A stretch of 64,000 nucleotides of DNA from Mucilaginibacter cryoferens. GTDB taxonomy: Bacteria > Bacteroidota > Bacteroidia > Sphingobacteriales > Sphingobacteriaceae. Location of the stretch: the NCBI RefSeq assembly GCF_014205845.1, contig NZ_JACHCR010000024.1, positions 1 through 64,000 of the forward strand. Reading direction: 5' to 3'. The position numbers and the translations under genes are program-made. The notes below the pieces were generated by a model. It did not search any database. It saw only the letters and a list, made by a program, of their open reading frames with translations, and was not told where the DNA came from. The number at the start of each line of letters is the position of its first letter. Within the stretch, counting starts at the first letter, position 1. Below are positions 35,774-44,798 of this stretch, in pieces.

Positions 35774-36820
35774 ATGAAAGACAATTATATAGCTTCCCTG
35801 CGCATATTTAATCAACATATAAGCAATCCGCAATTTACAAGGCCCCAGGATATTGTAAAAAACATGGTAGCCATGCAGGCCCAGGATTATGCCGGCGCCA
35901 AGTGGGCAATTGGTTTACGCATGCAAAATGCAAATGATACCTTAATTGAAACGGCCTTTACCGAGGGCAAAATACTGCGTACCCATTTGTTAAGGCCTAC
36001 CTGGCATTTTGTTTCTCCGGATGATATACGTTGGATTTTGGCGCTCACAGCCCCCCGCATTAATACGATGAACGCGGGTACTTATAAAAAATTTGAATTA
36101 GATGCTGCTACCCTAAGTAAAAGCAATGATGTGTTTGTTAAAGCCCTTGGCGGAAATAAACAGCTTACCCGTGCCCAACTTACAGCAGTATTAACACAAA
36201 ACAGCATACCCACTGATGATTTGCGGTTTACTTTACTGCTGATGCATGCCGAACTGGACGGTATTATTTGCAGCGGTGCACGTGTTGGCAAACAATTTAC
36301 CTATGCCTTGCTTGATGACCGTGTACCGGCTACTCCGGCGTTGAGTTATGATGAAGCCTTAAGCAAACTGGCTGCCGGTTATTTTAATACCCGTGGCCCG
36401 GCTACAGTGCATGATTTCGCCAATTGGTCGGGCTTAACCGTTACTGATGCGGGGATTGGCCTGGAGCATGTAAGACGCCAATTGATTAGCGAAACGATTG
36501 AGGGAAAAACTTATTGGATGCCCCAACATACAGACGTAAGTCCCCAACCAAAGAAAGCATATTTATTGCCGGCTTATGATGAATTTGCCATAGCCTATAA
36601 AGATCGTGCTGCTTTGGTTAAGCCCGAATATAGGGAGCCGGCACGCCATGTAATATTTGACCCCGTAATTGTAATTGATAACCAGGTTGTAGGTAATTGG
36701 AAACGGGCTATTAAAACCAACACGGTTGATATTGATTTGAGACTTTACGGCAAACTCAATAAATCGCAACAAACTACTGTTCAAGTTGAAGCCAACAGAT
36801 ACAGAAATTTTGTGGTATAA
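35774..36820 (+). CDS. Winged-helix DNA-binding domain protein (HTH_42/YcaQ-like)
   Basis: 348 residues of the winged-helix family that includes YcaQ/AlkX-type glycosylases and uncharacterised relatives. Recognisable segments are NMVAMQAQDYAGAKWAIGLRM (start region), ILRTHLLRPTWHFVSPDDIRW and the C-terminal YLLPAYDEFAIAYKDR. AlkZ-type relatives use a QxQ or QxD motif to open interstrand DNA crosslinks, and AMQAQDY is in the matching place (QAQD). A DNA-repair role is plausible but not shown. No partner gene is tightly linked; the AhpD-like stress gene follows after its own control region. Confidence 0.8.
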   Translation: MKDNYIASLRIFNQHISNPQFTRPQDIVKNMVAMQAQDYAGAKWAIGLRMQNANDTLIETAFTEGKILRTHLLRPTWHFVSPDDIRWILALTAPRINTMNAGTYKKFELDAATLSKSNDVFVKALGGNKQLTRAQLTAVLTQNSIPTDDLRFTLLLMHAELDGIICSGARVGKQFTYALLDDRVPATPALSYDEALSKLAAGYFNTRGPATVHDFANWSGLTVTDAGIGLEHVRRQLISETIEGKTYWMPQHTDVSPQPKKAYLLPAYDEFAIAYKDRAALVKPEYREPARHVIFDPVIVIDNQVVGNWKRAIKTNTVDIDLRLYGKLNKSQQTTVQVEANRYRNFVV

Positions 36821-36888
36821 CATTATGATATCACTCGGATACTTTTGTTTTAACGCCCTTGGGCAAAGCATTCATACGGCAGGGAAAA

Positions 36889-36947
36889 TTGTCCATGTAC
36901 TAACGAAATTCATCCATGTTGTAGCTTGGTAGCTGTGTGCACATTTG
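36889..36947 (+). promoter_or_regulatory. Promoter with two TCCATGT boxes 21 bp apart
   Basis: TCCATGT begins at 36892 and again at 36913, exactly 21 bases apart. The -7-like CACATTTG (36940-36947) begins 27 bases after the proximal box and a TTG in -33 position (36919-36921) overlaps the box. The AhpD-like ATG (36983) is 35 bases further on. The geometry is the same as that upstream of the DUF417 gene. An AraC-type regulator, encoded two genes downstream at 38142, is the likely binder. Confidence 0.5.
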
Positions 36948-36982
36948 TACTGTCAATAACGACAAACAAAAAACATACTACA

Positions 36983-37537
36983 ATGACACGTTTAACAGCA
37001 TTAAATCCCGACGAAGCAACAGGCAAAACAAAAGAATTATTTACAGCCATAAAAGGCAAACTGGGGGTAGTACCTAATATGATGCGCACCATGGGCAACT
37101 CACCTGCCCTATTAGAAGGTTACCTTAATTTTAGTGGTGCATTGGCACACGGTTCTCTTGGCGCAAAAACAGGCGAACTATTGGCCCTTGCCATATCCGA
37201 AAAAAACAATTGTGACTATTGCTTATCAGCCCATACCTATATCGGCGAAAAACTGGTACACATTGATAGCGAAACTTTAACCAATGCCCGCAACGCAAAT
37301 AGCACCGATGCCAAAACCGCAGCTGCCTTAAAATTTGCCGCTGTATTAACAGCCAAACAAGGATTAGTGAACAATGCCGATGTTGAAGCCGTAAAAGCTG
37401 CCGGCTTTACAGATGGCGAAATTGGTGAAATAGTTGGCCATGTAGCGCTAAACGTATTAACCAACTACTTTAACAATACCGCTAAAACCGAAATTGATTT
37501 CCCCGTGATAAAAGCATATAATACTGTTGAAGCTTAA
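36983..37537 (+). CDS. AhpD-like carboxymuconolactone decarboxylase family protein
   Basis: 184 residues from the chosen ATG; the track of homology (TRLTALNPDEA...) starts there and an upstream in-frame start at 36926 falls within the promoter. The redox-active motif is NCDYCLSAHTYIG (C-x2-C with a following His), as in AhpD-like peroxidase-related proteins that reduce peroxides with lipoyl or thioredoxin partners. It is followed by a DUF1348 protein and an AraC regulator on the same strand. A role in oxidative or electrophile stress is inferred from the motif and from the shared operator with the RclC-like gene. Confidence 0.85.
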   Translation: MTRLTALNPDEATGKTKELFTAIKGKLGVVPNMMRTMGNSPALLEGYLNFSGALAHGSLGAKTGELLALAISEKNNCDYCLSAHTYIGEKLVHIDSETLTNARNANSTDAKTAAALKFAAVLTAKQGLVNNADVEAVKAAGFTDGEIGEIVGHVALNVLTNYFNNTAKTEIDFPVIKAYNTVEA

Positions 37538-37540
37538 CTT

Positions 37541-37690
37541 ATGAGCAAGGATTTGAGGAACAAGGATTGTAGTAACAAAGAGTAAGGAGTAAGGATTATT
37601 CATTGCTCCTTATTCCTCCGGCAGAAAAAGACTATAATATGATGTTTTCTTTCTTTCCTGTCCTTTATCTTTGATCCTTAATCCTTCCAT
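37541..37690. repeat. Imperfect palindrome built from AAGGA words
   Basis: The left part repeats GAGCAAGGATT, GAACAAGGATT and AGTAAGGAGTAAGGATT, and the right part contains the complementary TCCTTATTCC, TCCTTTATC and ATCCTTAATCC. Together they can fold to a long imperfect hairpin. It fills the space between the AhpD-like and DUF1348 genes. Confidence 0.55.
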
Positions 37691-37704
37691 CTAAAAAACA
37701 CATC

Positions 37705-38121
37705 ATGGAAAACAAACGTTATCCCCTCCCTCCCTTTAATATGGAAACTGCCCAGCAAAAAGTGCAGGCTGCCGAGGATGCCTGGAATACCCGCGACCCG
37801 GAAAAAGTTTGCCTGGCTTATACCATCGATACCGAGTGGCGCAACCGTACCGACTTTATAAACGGCCGCGAGGAGGTTAAACAATTTTTAAAAGGCAAGT
37901 GGGAAAAAGAACTCGATTATAAGCTAAAGAAAGAACTTTGGGGCTTTCGCGAAAACCGCATGGCGGTAAGGTTTGAGTACGAATGGCATGACCATAGCGG
38001 CCAATGGTTTCGTAGTTATGGTAACGAACTTTGGGAGTTTGATGAAAATGGTTACATGCAAAAGAGATTTGCCAGTATTAACGATATGCCCATCGCCGAA
38101 ACCGACCGTAAACTATTTTAA
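37705..38121 (+). CDS. DUF1348 (NTF2-like) protein
   Basis: 138 residues matching the small NTF2-fold DUF1348 family: [37 protein letters not shown] and [18 protein letters not shown]. The cone-shaped NTF2 fold binds a small hydrophobic ligand or acts as an isomerase-like enzyme, but this family has no defined reaction. It lies between the AhpD-like gene and the AraC regulator gene (20 bases before the latter), so it is probably induced with them under stress. Confidence 0.85.
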   Translation: MENKRYPLPPFNMETAQQKVQAAEDAWNTRDPEKVCLAYTIDTEWRNRTDFINGREEVKQFLKGKWEKELDYKLKKELWGFRENRMAVRFEYEWHDHSGQWFRSYGNELWEFDENGYMQKRFASINDMPIAETDRKLF

Positions 38122-38141
38122 ACTCAATTAACAACAAATAA

Positions 38142-39041
38142 ATGACCGAACCTTTAAATACATTTACCCTTGTAGACCCTATTACCGGTAACCTGGCTTT
38201 CAAACTATTCTTGTTTGATAACAATGGTTATTTCGATCACTTACAGCGTAATAATTATTTTTCGGTTATCTGGATAAAAGAAGGTTCGGGGAAGTTGAAG
38301 TCTGATTTTTCGGAATACGATTTTGAAAAGAATAACCTGCTGGCCTTTACGCCATATCAGCCCTTTATACTCTCTACAGAGCACCCGATAAGTGGCGTGG
38401 CTATCCAGTTTCACCCTGATTTTTTTTGTATCCACAAGCATCATAAAGAAGTATCGTGTAGCGGTATTTTGTTTGATAATATTTATCATCCACCCTACGT
38501 ACGGATTGACGAAGTTAGCGCAGCAACGTTTGATGTGGTGATAAATCAGATAAGGGCCGAAATGCAAAATAAGGGCATGGCTCAGTTTGAGATACTGGTA
38601 TCGTACCTCAAAATTTTCCTGATCACTGCCTCCCGGTTAAAAGCTGAACAACAGGCGTTGGGCAGAGATCCCGATAAGGTAAATAAAGAACCCTTTATCC
38701 TCCAAAACCTACAGGAGGCCATAGAGGTACACTATAAAACCAAGCATAGCGCAAGTGATTATGCCGATATACTTAATATTTCGGCCAAGGCATTGGCCCG
38801 TATCACCAAGGTGCATTTCAATAAAACAATTAGTAACCTGATAGCCGGGCGTATTATTATTGAAGCCAAACGCGAGCTGTATTTAACCAATAAACCGGTA
38901 AAGGAAATTGCCTGGGAGTTGGGTTATGAAGATGAATACTACTTTAGCCGCTTTTTTAAAAACAATGCCGATGTTTCGCCGCAACTATACCGGGATACCG
39001 TAGGCTTTGGCCGGGCGAGTGAAAATCAGCTTGTAAACTAA
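38142..39041 (+). CDS. AraC-family transcriptional regulator
   Basis: 299 residues. An N-terminal cupin-like sensor (residues 1-160) is followed by two helix-turn-helix units at about 190-285: SASDYADILNISAKALARIT and KEIAWELGYEDEYYFSRFFK, the AraC signature. It follows the DUF1348 gene by 20 bases. I infer that it controls the AhpD-like/DUF1348 unit and perhaps the DUF417 gene through the TCCATGT boxes. The ligand is unknown; by analogy with RclR it could sense oxidants, but Cys residues that do so in RclR are not clearly matched (one Cys, in VSCSG). Confidence 0.88.
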   Translation: MTEPLNTFTLVDPITGNLAFKLFLFDNNGYFDHLQRNNYFSVIWIKEGSGKLKSDFSEYDFEKNNLLAFTPYQPFILSTEHPISGVAIQFHPDFFCIHKHHKEVSCSGILFDNIYHPPYVRIDEVSAATFDVVINQIRAEMQNKGMAQFEILVSYLKIFLITASRLKAEQQALGRDPDKVNKEPFILQNLQEAIEVHYKTKHSASDYADILNISAKALARITKVHFNKTISNLIAGRIIIEAKRELYLTNKPVKEIAWELGYEDEYYFSRFFKNNADVSPQLYRDTVGFGRASENQLVN

Positions 39042-39088
39042 AACTTTAAGCGTTTATATTTGGGTATATTTTATAAACCAAAAATACA

Positions 39089-39859
39089 ATGCCCGAATTA
39101 CCAGATCTTCAGGTTTTCAGTCATAACCTCGACAAAAAACTTGCCGGCAAAATCGTTAAAGAAGTTATTATAGTTAATGCTAAAAAGCTAAACGTAACCC
39201 ATCAGGAGCTAAAAGATACCCTCGAAGGCCAAAAACTGGATAAGGTATATCGCGAGGGAAAAGAGCTTTACTTCAAATTTGCCAAAGGTGATATCCTCGC
39301 CTTGCACCTGATGCTGCACGGCAAGTTATTTTTATTTGAGGGTAAAAGCGAAAACAAATATCCCATCATCGAACTGCATTTTACCGATGGTACCGGCTTG
39401 GTACTTACCGATTTTCAAGGCATTGCCAATCCAACCTTAAATCCCGCAGAAAAAGAATCGCCGGATGCCATGGCTATCGATACTGATTTTCTGAAAAACA
39501 GGCTGGTTAAAACAAAAACTAATATTAAAACCGTGCTGCTCGATCAAAAGATCATCCGGGGCATAGGTAACGCTTATGCCGATGAGATTCTTTGGCATGC
39601 CGGCATCTCCCCCTTTTCGATAAGTAACAAAATCCCGGCTGATAGGCTAAATGATCTTGTTAAATCAATAGCAATCGTTTTAACCGATGCCGAAAAAGTT
39701 ATTCTTAAAGCAAATCCGGATATCATCAACGGCGAGGTGAGGGACTTTATGCTTATCCACAACGCAAAGAAAACCCATAGTCCCAAAGGTGCAGAGATCA
39801 AAATAAAAGAAGCCTCCAGAAAGACCTATTATACCGACGAGCAGCAGTTATTTGTATAA
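39089..39859 (+). CDS. Fpg/Nei-family DNA glycosylase with a zincless finger
   Basis: 256 residues. The N-terminus MPELPDL gives the catalytic Pro2 (Schiff base) and Glu3. The helix-two-turn-helix carries RGIGNAYADEILWHAGISPF at about 153-172. In the C-terminal finger the usual four Cys are missing: the segment ASRKTYYTDEQQ (241-252) keeps the conserved Arg but has Thr/Glu/Gln at the Cys positions. This is like the zincless finger of NEIL1-type enzymes. It would remove oxidised bases. It sits right after the AraC regulator, and may be part of the same stress region but has its own leader. Confidence 0.88.
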   Translation: MPELPDLQVFSHNLDKKLAGKIVKEVIIVNAKKLNVTHQELKDTLEGQKLDKVYREGKELYFKFAKGDILALHLMLHGKLFLFEGKSENKYPIIELHFTDGTGLVLTDFQGIANPTLNPAEKESPDAMAIDTDFLKNRLVKTKTNIKTVLLDQKIIRGIGNAYADEILWHAGISPFSISNKIPADRLNDLVKSIAIVLTDAEKVILKANPDIINGEVRDFMLIHNAKKTHSPKGAEIKIKEASRKTYYTDEQQLFV

Positions 39860-39879
39860 GTAACAGCTACATTAACAAA

Positions 39880-39911
39880 AGGTGCCATGCCGATATAATC
39901 GACATGACGCT
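39880..39911. terminator. Hairpin between convergent genes
   Basis: GCCATGCCGAT pairs with ATCGACATGACGC across a short ATA loop, with one or two mismatches. On the plus strand a T-rich stretch follows. It lies between the converging glycosylase gene and the minus-strand hypothetical gene. Confidence 0.45.
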
Positions 39912-39918
39912 TCTTGTT

Positions 39919-40506
39919 TTACTTCAACTTTTTCACCAATACGTTAAAATCGGCACCAACAACAGGGATCTTTTTCCATTTCGCGGTGTCGGTATCTTTG
40001 TGGAAAGTACCTCCGTTTAATAATCCGCAGGCAAAGCTAATGTCGGCACCACTTTTGGTAGTCAAAAACTCAATAGACACCAGGATATCTCCCGATATCA
40101 CCACATTATAGGGCGATAAATCAACACTCACCAGTTGGTGCTCTCCGTTTTTGTACTTAGGAATAATACCTTTTATTATGGCAGAAACAAGGTTGCTGTC
40201 TACCGGCAACTTGCCATTCATTTTGTACACATTAACTTTAAAGGCCACACTATCGTTTGCATGATTAGCCACATGGAAATTGAGCTTCAACAATTGCACA
40301 TGCTTATGCCCGGCATTCATCTGTATACCTACCTGTTCTCCCTTAACAGCCGAAAATGAGGTATTACTTGAACCCTCACGAGATTTATTACCAATTGTTT
40401 TTGTTTTATCCTGGGCAAAAACACTTAAGGCAACAATGCAAAGTACACAAGTAAAAAATGATTTTAGAAAAGAAGATCTTACGGAAAGGTAAACAGGTGT
40501 TTTCAT
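39919..40506 (-). CDS. Secreted hypothetical protein
   Basis: 195 residues with a clear signal peptide (hydrophobic stretch at about 14-30, ending VFAQ). The mature part has a strand-rich pattern, e.g. VQLLKLNFHVANHANDSVAFKVNVYKMNG and GDILVSIEFL. It resembles the jelly-roll-like C-terminal extensions of some Bacteroidota surface proteins, but I do not recognise a named family. It has one Cys in the mature part and no catalytic motif. It is transcribed alone. Confidence 0.65.
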   Translation of the reverse strand: MKTPVYLSVRSSFLKSFFTCVLCIVALSVFAQDKTKTIGNKSREGSSNTSFSAVKGEQVGIQMNAGHKHVQLLKLNFHVANHANDSVAFKVNVYKMNGKLPVDSNLVSAIIKGIIPKYKNGEHQLVSVDLSPYNVVISGDILVSIEFLTTKSGADISFACGLLNGGTFHKDTDTAKWKKIPVVGADFNVLVKKLK

Positions 40507-40687
40507 AATAGTTATTTAAAATGCGTAATTTAAATGGAAGACGACACCATGCCGAAATTGGTTGCAAGGCAGAGTGATAATTTTCAATTAAAATATTTCT
40601 TATAACTAACTACAAGGGAGATTGGGACGAAAATAACGAGCCGGAGAAAACCTTACGAAGGTAAGTTTGGAGTTACTCAGTAAAAGC

Positions 40688-41119
40688 TTACTTTTTTACC
40701 ATTTTATAGTGTCTAATTCCCGCTTCTTCAAACTCGGGGCCTATTTGTTCAAAGTCGAATTTCTTGTATAAAGCAACGGCCTGTACCTGGGCATGCAGAT
40801 AAACATAAGTAGCATCAGTTGGCAAATCATCCAGTAACTTTTTTACCAAAGCCTGGCCTACGCCAAATCCTCTAAATTTAGCAAGTACGGCAAAGCGCTC
40901 CAGCTTGAAGCCTTTATCGGTTTTTCTCCACCTACAGGCACCGGCGGCTTCTCCGTTAACGGTGGCTAAAAAATGGGTTGATTCATCATCAAACTCCCAC
41001 TCTAATTCTGGCGGGCAGCCCTGTTCAATAACAAATACTTCTCTCCTAACCGCAAATGCCCTATCCAGATCGGGTTGTTCACTTACTCGTTTTACTTCTA
41101 TTTTTGAGGGCATTGGCAT
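40688..41119 (-). CDS. GNAT-family N-acetyltransferase (ElaA/YjcF-like)
   Basis: 143 residues with the GNAT acetyl-CoA motif in LAKFRGFGVGQALVKKLL (R/Q-x2-G-x-G/A) at about 77-95, and the FAVRREVFVIEQGCPPELEW segment found in ElaA/YjcF-like proteins. The acceptor is unknown. Two ATG codons (41119 and 41113) are near; both overlap the end of the upstream low-affinity iron permease gene by 35-41 bases, so translation is likely coupled. Confidence 0.85.
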   Translation of the reverse strand: MPMPSKIEVKRVSEQPDLDRAFAVRREVFVIEQGCPPELEWEFDDESTHFLATVNGEAAGACRWRKTDKGFKLERFAVLAKFRGFGVGQALVKKLLDDLPTDATYVYLHAQVQAVALYKKFDFEQIGPEFEEAGIRHYKMVKK

Positions 41120-41588
41120 AATGAGGTTTTGATTTAAGATGCGCTAATTTACTGTTATGATTTTCTTCAGCAGCATCAATAGAGTGTGTGCAGGTAATAT
41201 CATCCTCTAATTCGGCAAGCTCCGATAACTGTACATAAAATTTGTGCAGCTGGTCAAGCTCCTTCTCATTAAGATCTTCAATATCTACCATGCGATTACT
41301 TGCACCCTGGTGCGATGCCAATATCTCATTCAGCTTTAAATGTATCGCTTTTGAATCTTTATTTTGCGATTTTTGGATCAAAAAAACCATCAAAAAAGTA
41401 ACTATAGTAGTACCTGTATTAATAATAAGCTGCCAGGTATCCGAATATTTAAATATAGGCCCGGTTACTCCCCAAACTACAATTATACCGATAGCTATTA
41501 AAAACGCGGCCGAACTGCCGGTTGCAATAGTTGCCCAGTTGGCAAATCTTTCAAATAAATTCTTTTTCTTTTTAGCGATCCTGGCCAT
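41079..41588 (-). CDS. Low-affinity iron permease family membrane protein
   Basis: About 169 residues. A basic N-terminus (ARIAKKKKNLFERFANWAT) is followed by two helices (SSAAFLIAIGIIVVWGVTG and IINTGTTIVTFLMVFLIQ) and then QNKDSKAIHLKLNEIL, the signature of the Fet4-like low-affinity iron permease family (PF04120). The bacterial function is not settled; ion transport is assumed. The C-terminal part is a charged cytoplasmic coil. The ATG at 41588 is preferred over a start 60 bases upstream, which would lie in the hairpin region. Its end overlaps the GNAT gene. Confidence 0.8.
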   Translation of the reverse strand: MARIAKKKKNLFERFANWATIATGSSAAFLIAIGIIVVWGVTGPIFKYSDTWQLIINTGTTIVTFLMVFLIQKSQNKDSKAIHLKLNEILASHQGASNRMVDIEDLNEKELDQLHKFYVQLSELAELEDDITCTHSIDAAEENHNSKLAHLKSKPHYANALKNRSKTSK

Positions 41589-41627
41589 TTTCTGATTTTT
41601 TAATATGTGGGCCGCTTTGCTTAAAAC

Positions 41628-41666
41628 AACAAAGCGCCAATACAACAAGTGTACCGGCGCTTTGTT
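41628..41666 (-). terminator. Terminator of the fba gene
   Basis: AACAAAGCGCC (41628-41638) pairs with GGCGCTTTGTT (41656-41666). On the minus strand a T-rich run follows. It lies 15 bases after the aldolase stop and before the permease gene. Confidence 0.75.
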
Positions 41667-41681
41667 AGACCTTAATGAATA

Positions 41682-42761
41682 TTATAATTTGCTGTTAACG
41701 TCGATACAGTTAAGATCTTCGAAAGCGGCAGAAAGTCTTTTAACAAAGGTTTCTTCGCCTTTACGCAACCAAACACGTGGATCGTAATATTTTTTGTTCG
41801 GAGAATCCTCGCCTTCAGGGTTACCAATCTGGTGTTGCAGGTAAGCTTCTTTTGAAATGTAGTAATCTTTAATACCTTCCCAGTAAGCCCATTGCATATC
41901 GGTATCAATGTTCATTTTGATAGCACCGTATGAAATTGCTTCGCGAATTTCTTCCTGGCTCGAGCCACTACCACCGTGGAATACAAAGTTGATAGGTTTA
42001 TCGGCAGTTAAACCAAATTTTTGTTTTACATACTCTTGTGAATTATGTAAAATAACAGGCTGTAATTTTACGTTACCTGGTTTGTAAACACCATGCACGT
42101 TACCAAAAGCAGCAGCTATGGTAAAACGCGGGCTAACTTTTAACAAGTGCTCGTAAGAGTATGAAACCTCTTCTGGCTGCGTATATAAACGTGAGCTGTC
42201 AACATCTGAGTTGTCAACACCATCTTCTTCTCCACCGGTAACACCTAATTCAATTTCAAGTGTCATACCCATTTTAGCCATACGCTCCAGGTATTTGGCA
42301 CTTATCTCAATGTTTTCTTCCAAAGGTTCTTCAGAAAGATCGAGCATGTGTGATGAAAATAATGGTTTACCTGTTTCGGCAAAAAACTTCTCGCCATATT
42401 CTAACAAGCCGTCAATCCATGGTAATAATTTTTTAGCGGCATGGTCTGTATGTAAAATAACAGCAACACCATAATGCTCGGCTAATAAGTGAACATGTTT
42501 TGCAGCAGATACACCACCTAAAATACAGGCCTGTAGTTTTGAATTATCTAATGATTTGCCGGCGTAAAACTGTGCACCGCCATGTGATAGCTGAATAATA
42601 ACTGGAGAATTTACCAGCTTAGCTGTTTCCATAACTGCATTAATGGTATTTGTACCAATAACATTAACTGCCGGTAAAGCAAACTGATGTTTTTTAGCTG
42701 CTTCAAATAGTTCCTGCACCTGATCGCCGTGCAGAACACCTTTATAATTTTTTAAATCCAT
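41682..42761 (-). CDS. fbaA: Class II fructose-bisphosphate aldolase
   Basis: 359 residues of class IIA aldolase, which splits fructose-1,6-bisphosphate in glycolysis and makes it in gluconeogenesis. Visible motifs: PAVNVIGTNTINAVMETA, VILHTDHAAKKLLPW (Asp and His for catalysis and zinc), EIELGVTGGEEDGVDN, AAAFGNVHGVYKPGNV (zinc His), FVFHGGSGSS and KMNIDTDMQWA. Length is normal. It is transcribed alone and has a strong terminator. Confidence 0.95.
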   Translation of the reverse strand: MDLKNYKGVLHGDQVQELFEAAKKHQFALPAVNVIGTNTINAVMETAKLVNSPVIIQLSHGGAQFYAGKSLDNSKLQACILGGVSAAKHVHLLAEHYGVAVILHTDHAAKKLLPWIDGLLEYGEKFFAETGKPLFSSHMLDLSEEPLEENIEISAKYLERMAKMGMTLEIELGVTGGEEDGVDNSDVDSSRLYTQPEEVSYSYEHLLKVSPRFTIAAAFGNVHGVYKPGNVKLQPVILHNSQEYVKQKFGLTADKPINFVFHGGSGSSQEEIREAISYGAIKMNIDTDMQWAYWEGIKDYYISKEAYLQHQIGNPEGEDSPNKKYYDPRVWLRKGEETFVKRLSAAFEDLNCIDVNSKL

Positions 42762-42974
42762 GACTCTTATTTGGGCCTCGAAGTTATGAATTTTCTTGGT
42801 TTTAGCTAAAAAAATGAATGTATATTGACATTTTGTTCAACTAAATAAGCAAAGTATATTAAAACGATAGTTTTAAGGGAATAAACCTGCAATAAAGGGG
42901 TATAATTACTCTAAATCCTACCCTTTTATTACAAATTTGTTAACATCAGCTTTATAAAAATCGTATCCAACTAA

Positions 42975-44498
42975 TCAACTGGCATAGTCGTTATCGGGCT
43001 CCAAACCGCTAAAATCCTTGTCTAAAGGCATTGGTCCATCATAAGAAATCAGACTAAAAACATCTTTGCTTACAACACGCTGCAAACAGATATCAATAAG
43101 TGTGGTACAATTAGGCCTGATAACTTTTTGCAAGAAATCTTCATCGGCAGCTATCTCAAACGGCACATATTTAATAAAACCGCTATCCGGCCTGGGGTTT
43201 ACTTTAAGCCCTAATTTTTGAGCCCCCGGGAGCGACGGGCGTAATTCATTTCCTTCATATGTTACGCCCGCGTCGCCATTCATAATATCGTAATTAATAA
43301 AATAAGTTACCGTTTGTGGCGATATACTGTTTTGCTGTCTATCGGCAAAGAAACCTTCCGGTAGGTGATTAGGATCAGCGTTGTCGCCCGCGGTAAAAAT
43401 CAAATCATAATCTGTTATTGGATAACCCTCAGAATCGTGAATCCTGAAAATTACCATCGAAAATTTGTCGTGAATAAAATACCTGTCATGCAGAAAAAAA
43501 CCTGCCGATACCTTTTCTACCAATTCTAATTGTTGCACAGCTTCGGTCTCTGCATCGAAGGTGGCCGAGAGCGCGCTGTATTCATCTACATTACTAACTT
43601 TAATACAATTTAAAATGGCTTCTACCAATTGAACGCTCTCGGGCGTATCACCGGCAGCGCTTTCCTTCGGACTAGCCATAATGCCCATAGTTGTACCCGA
43701 ATGAGACTTCCATTTAACAATCCGGAAGGCTGTTTTAGGTGCAATACTAAAATCTACGGTCATCGCCTGCGGTACATTTTCTCCTTGCGTGTAAACAACC
43801 GGCCCTTGTTTCACACTAACATAAGTAGCATTTAAATTTGCCGCCGCCGATCTAACAACGCCATCCGAGCCTAACTCGCCTGTGTAAGTATTAAGATTAT
43901 CATAAAATGCGCGATCTATAGCCTGCCCTATTATACTAAACGGAAAAATACCGTTTCCCCCTATCTCTCCTCCTTCCCCATTTATCCATTTTTTATTTAA
44001 ATCCCAGGCTTTATCGCTACCAAGCTCCAGCCAGTTAAGTACGCCTTGCCCGGGTTCTACTTTCTCAAACCATGATTTTAGTCTGCTTATTTTACTCTTC
44101 CCTAATTGTGCTAATGCCGAACCGAAGTTGGCTGGTGCAAGCATAATTAAATGGCTCATGGGGCATACCGATGCACCAGGCTTATTGTAATAAAAATCAA
44201 ACCATTCCCTTACAACGGGCCCGCCGGTTGAGTGGGTAATGCAAACAAAACGGTTATCATCTGCTATTTCTGCAGCTAATTGTTCGTGAATGGCCGTTTC
44301 AAAAGCCCGCGAAATATCATGCAGTTGCACTTCATCGTGAAAGCTAACATATTGGCCGAGATAAATATCTTTAACAGTTACAGTTGGGGCAATGGCTGCG
44401 GCTTCGGCCTTTAAACGAAGCGGCAGTTGTCCGTAGGTATTAAGGTTGGTAACACTCCAGCCGTGAACAAAAACAAGTACCAGGTTATCTGAGATCAT
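42975..44498 (-). CDS. Lipase-like alpha/beta hydrolase
   Basis: 507 residues, no signal peptide. The N-terminal VLVFVHGWSVTN supplies the oxyanion HG motif and FVCITHSTGGPVVREW the nucleophile elbow; the elbow reads T-H-S-T-G, so the usual first Gly of GxSxG is Thr. An Asp and His later in the chain (for example GSDGVV and WKSHSGTTMG) could complete the triad. The C-terminal 200 residues are a strand-rich domain of unknown type. A phospholipase or esterase role is plausible, and some type VI effectors look alike, but no secretion genes or immunity gene are near. Confidence 0.6.
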   Translation of the reverse strand: MISDNLVLVFVHGWSVTNLNTYGQLPLRLKAEAAAIAPTVTVKDIYLGQYVSFHDEVQLHDISRAFETAIHEQLAAEIADDNRFVCITHSTGGPVVREWFDFYYNKPGASVCPMSHLIMLAPANFGSALAQLGKSKISRLKSWFEKVEPGQGVLNWLELGSDKAWDLNKKWINGEGGEIGGNGIFPFSIIGQAIDRAFYDNLNTYTGELGSDGVVRSAAANLNATYVSVKQGPVVYTQGENVPQAMTVDFSIAPKTAFRIVKWKSHSGTTMGIMASPKESAAGDTPESVQLVEAILNCIKVSNVDEYSALSATFDAETEAVQQLELVEKVSAGFFLHDRYFIHDKFSMVIFRIHDSEGYPITDYDLIFTAGDNADPNHLPEGFFADRQQNSISPQTVTYFINYDIMNGDAGVTYEGNELRPSLPGAQKLGLKVNPRPDSGFIKYVPFEIAADEDFLQKVIRPNCTTLIDICLQRVVSKDVFSLISYDGPMPLDKDFSGLEPDNDYAS

Positions 44499-44798
44499 AA
44501 CATAGGGGCTTAGGTAAATAATAGATAATATTAGAACTTTAAAAGCATATTTGCAAAACTTAATTGTCTTATTTTAAGTAAATTATAACAGCTTTTATTT
44601 AATTAATAATTGCATCTGCAAGCAAAAGTAACGGCGTAATTTATAAGGTAGTTTGTAGTGTGCCATGGTTGTATATGTTTGCCCCATGAGCTGGAATTTC
44701 ACGGTAATATTTTTTATCAACTTATTAGTATTCCATTTTTAAACAGTTTCTAATATTTTTCGTTTCTTTGCAGTCAATTGAAAGAGTTAGACATAGAT

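Noticed and set aside
42975..44498. Type VI secretion lipase effector
   Set aside because: There is no immunity gene, VgrG, PAAR or adaptor nearby and no export signal.
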